Shown: positions 60,812 through 64,000 of the stretch, one piece after another
Layout: each line of letters begins with the position of its first letter
Numbering within the stretch: the stretch's first letter is position 1
Source of the DNA: Cololabis saira
Taxonomy: Eukaryota > Chordata > Actinopteri > Beloniformes > Belonidae
DNA length: 64,000 bases
Direction: 5' to 3'
Assembly (NCBI RefSeq): GCF_033807715.1
Contig: NC_084596.1
Location: 36,728,879-36,792,878 of the forward strand
The notes under the pieces: generated by a model
The model's input: the letters and a program-made list of their open reading frames with translations, nothing else
The model's database searches: none
Told to the model about the DNA's origin: nothing
Program-made: the position numbers and the translations under genes

Positions 60812-61965
60812 CTGGCCTTGACTCCAAAGCTGGTGACTCATTTGCTCCCTAATGAAAACAAAATCCCTGTTTTTTGCCTCTCAGGTGGCGATTGTTTTGG
60901 TGAAATAATGAGCCGTCTTCTCTTGCCGGCACAGATGCAATCAAGAACTCACACTTCTGTAAAATTAGGGTTGGAAGGCAACAAGCAAGGTGTCATTTGA
61001 GCATGTTTGTCTAGCTTGGTGCTGGCGCAATCACTCTGCAATATAACTTCCTTTGTCCTCACAGACAAACAGGCCTAATTGGCTATTTCTAAAGCTGCTG
61101 TTTCTGATTGGCCATTCAGCCTCTTCCTTATTGGCCTCCATCTTTGCACCCAAAAGAGGGAAGAAAATTACTTGTTAGCATCACCATATTGTGGTTCCCT
61201 TTGCTGTTTCGGTACTATAAAACATCAAGAATGCAAGCGGTTGATCCATAAAATCAGCCTCCGTTTCCAAGAAACGAGTCTCCAACTACCGCTGTTGTCT
61301 TTAAGTCTACCAGTCTTGCCAACTTGTTAATCATCATGCTCACTTATCTTTTTTCTTTAACTTGGAACACATAGTTTCATTACATTTGTGCTGCAGATTT
61401 ATGTTTTTAGTTTTTAATGACACTGACTCTGTCACTGTTCAGGGGCCTCATTTATAAAAGAGTGCGTAGGATTCATACTGAATGCACGTAAAGCCAAAAG
61501 CCGAAAATGGCGGGCGTAAAAAAAAATCCGGATTTATAAAACCGTGTGCAATGTTCGCTTTATAAATCACAGTCCAGCTGGAATGTTGCGCAGCTGAATT
61601 CGCCTCATATCCCGCCCTCTACACGCCCACTTCACACCATAAATGGGCAATGCAAAGTAGTTCATGACTGTATTTGCATATGAATGAGCCTGCTGAGCAT
61701 GTGCAGCGGCTTCCTGTAGCCTGTTGATGAATGAGACGTGTCGAGCCAGGCAACCGTGCCACTAAATTTCACGGAGACTGAGATCGAGATGTTGTGGATG
61801 AGGTGGAGGCCAGGAAAACGACATTATTTGGTGGTCACAGTAAAAGTATAAATAGTATATAAATAGTATAAAATAAAGCGAGTGAGTGGCAGCACGTCCA
61901 CGGACAGATGGTGCAGAAAAAAAAGAAGTGGTGTGATTTGAAAGTGGAGGCCAAGAGGTACAAAG

Positions 61966-62199
61966 CCCTAAAGGGACACGGATTTTTTTATATATATATA
62001 ATGAGTTTTACGTGCGCGCGTGAAACCTTTAAGGCTGATTTATGGTTCCGCGTCACACCAATGCAGAGCCTACGGCGTAGGTGCGCGTCGTTTTAACGCG
62101 GAACCATAATTTAGGCTTACGCACGCGCGTAAAGGTTTAACGCGCGCGTAAAACTCATTATATATATATAAAAAAATTTGAGTCCCTTAAGGGGCTCCG
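61966..62199. mobile_element. Nested palindrome enclosing a second AAGGCTGATTTATGG MITE
   Basis: Outer arms TATATATATAATGAGTTTTA and TAAAACTCATTATATATATA pair, with GCGCGCGT stretches inside. The core 62031-62118 starts AAGGCTGATTTATGGTTCCG and ends GGAACCATAATTTAGGCTT, the same family as 5089-5176. Confidence 0.7.
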
Positions 62200-62208
62200 T
62201 AGAGTGGC

Positions 62209-62460
62209 CCGGTGTCGTGCCAAAAAGTGATTACCTGCCAGAATCTGATTTCTTCTGATTTCTGGCCGCGGGAGCGCGCACAGCAGCCCGTTGAGCGACA
62301 GCGCTCAAACGTCAGATTTTCAGATTATGAAGCTCAAGAATGAGATCAAGTCATATTTAGGCAGAAAGAACTTTTCATTAACTGTATTTGGCCTTCAATC
62401 AATTTTTGGCTGGTAAAGACCAATTTTCAGGGGAGAAATCACTTTTTGGCACGACACCGG
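62209..62460. mobile_element. MITE with CCGGTGTCGTGCC inverted ends
   Basis: CCGGTGTCGTGCCAAAAAGT and ACTTTTTGGCACGACACCGG are perfect inverted repeats, continuing through GATT. No clear target duplication. Nested in the Harbinger-like element. Confidence 0.75.
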
Positions 62461-62791
62461 CATGTCCTCCACCACGGCTGCAGCAGCAGCAGCACCACCA
62501 GAGTCCTGACAGGGACACGATCAGCGCTATTATATTATAAGTCTGATATGTGATGACATTAAGAGTATGACATGAATCTGGCTTCATCATCATTTCACCA
62601 CCTCACCGCCTGCGTCGCCAGTTCCCCATATCTTAAGAGTGTTCCTACGGGAGGGTCAGGGTTGGCGTAGAGGTACGCACATTTTTCGGTTAGTTTTTTC
62701 TTTTTAAATCCCAACCTTTGCGTATAAGGTGGCTTGCGCATCTTTCAAGCCCTGTTTTGTGCGCAAGCAAGCTTTATAAATGAGGCTCCAG

Positions 62792-64000
62792 CTCTTTAAC
62801 TTATCAGATAGACCACCAGTTCATTCAGTCCACATTGCATCCAGTTTCTGCAAACAGGAGACCTGGCTCCAGATAATAAATGTTTAAATACTCTGTGTCA
62901 ACCTCTGTGTCCCCTTCATGTACAAGTCATCTATTCTCACTCATCAGCAGTATCACGAACAGAAAACATAGCAACCAGCTCGCCTTCTTCGGTGTTGATC
63001 TCAGCCATCCAGGTTTTTTCATCTTCTTTGACGTCTTTATCTTTTATTTGTTGGTAACTAACAGCAAAAGTATTGCATTACCGCCACCTGGTGGGGTGGA
63101 GTGGTAGTTTACTAAGTCAGTAGATCCTCCCGGGTTTGACGCTGTAAACAGAGACAGTGGCTTAAAAGAGGAGGTCAGCCGTGTTACAATTCCAGCCTCT
63201 AGGCGATCCTTCAGACTCCCGCTGATACAAACTTGCTTCATTTTGCCTACAGGCTGACGCCATGAGAGGGCACGGGGAACGGGTTGGGGGCATGTCCCTT
63301 GCTGAGATCTTATCCATAAAGACTTCTTCACTATGCTGCATGGCATTGGGAAAACTCAATTATGTCAAAGTGCCATTCATATTAATATTATCCCATTTTT
63401 AGACAGAAGGTTAGAGCTGCTAATAAAGCACCATGGTGGTCTATCTGAATGTGTCCATAACATTAGAGCTGGTAGGCCATAAAAACCCAGGAGACCTTTT
63501 AGCGTGATCCCAGATAATCCTTAAAAGCCTGTTACCTCTGAAACAGAGCAGACAGTTTGCTGTGTTATCTCACAGGTTTTATACTTTCACATTGGTTCAT
63601 GCTCAGACCCATCATGCTTAGTTCACATTAACCTGAATGGTGATTTATGTTATTTTAATAGAATTTAGAGGGTTGTTTGTCCAGCAGCATGGTCTCTCTC
63701 CTCGTCTGCTACTAATGGCACTTGTGTCTGAAAGCACAATATGTTTTTTTTGTCACATGACTACACTTTAAAGAGGTCAAGGCTGCCATATAAGACAAGA
63801 AAACTCAATGTTTCCCTCCAGGAACACCTGTAGTTAAAGTACCTCAAAATCATAGTGAGGTAAACAGCCAGTAAATAATATGTAGAAATGGTGAGGACAG
63901 ATGCCAAAAAGCAAAAAAAAAAAAACACAATCCTGACCCCATGCAGCTGTTTTTGAGGTTTTTACTCAACATTTAACCTCAATTTCTTTCAACTAATTTT
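62792..64000. other. Right edge of the window, no gene seen
   Basis: No exon, repeat pair or RNA gene could be supported in this last stretch. Confidence 0.5.

Larger units (their letters stand above)
61443..62788. mobile_element. PIF/Harbinger-like non-autonomous element with nested palindromes
   Basis: GGGCCTCATTTATAAA at the left and TTTATAAATGAGGCTC at the right are inverted ends. CAG at 61440-61442 and 62789-62791 fits the 3-bp duplication of this superfamily. It contains two nested palindromic blocks at 61966-62199 and 62209-62460. No transposase or Myb-like frame is intact. Confidence 0.7.

Overview
This is vertebrate nuclear DNA from a teleost fish, probably a percomorph. Coding sequence lies in small exons with GT-AG introns and is surrounded by AT-rich introns, long CA/TA microsatellites and many short non-autonomous DNA transposons. 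The gene families also fit a fish: a single-selenocysteine selenoprotein P, an ELOVL8-type elongase and an intestinal FABP6. No bacterial operon, CRISPR array, rRNA or genuine tRNA gene was seen.

Six protein-coding genes can be assembled exon by exon. On the minus strand are tmem53 (100-5350, 3 coding exons, 275 aa) and toe1 (8149-16122, 8 coding exons, 511 aa). On the plus strand are a THAP zinc-finger gene with a P-element-transposase-like tail (17952-21664, 4 coding exons, 288 aa), selenop2 (25795-28997, 4 coding exons, 293 aa including one TGA-encoded selenocysteine, SECIS near 29230-29306), elovl8b (34599-39924, 7 coding exons, 261 aa) and fabp6 (56569-57606, 4 coding exons, 127 aa). All splice phases close exactly, which is the main support for these models. 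toe1 and the THAP gene are head to head, about 1.8 kb apart.

The genes do not form one pathway. TMEM53 is a nuclear-envelope protein. TOE1 is a 3' exonuclease of snRNA maturation. The THAP protein is probably a DNA-binding regulator. Selenoprotein P2 is a secreted selenoprotein. ELOVL8 elongates fatty acids in the ER and FABP6 carries bile acids in enterocytes. They are neighbours by synteny.

The rest of the window is rich in mobile DNA. Eight hAT-like elements have recognisable 8-bp target duplications, most of them perfect. There are Tc1-like palindromes, a PIF/Harbinger-like element, a CACTG-ended element, LINE 3' fragments, tRNA-derived SINEs and one solo LTR. Several are nested three deep, and a second copy in the window often supplies the empty site. 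The most unusual group is a set of fold-back elements ending TATGGAG...CTCCATA; three of them are flanked by 6-bp direct repeats. The stretch from 40165 to 56469 has no gene that I can support.
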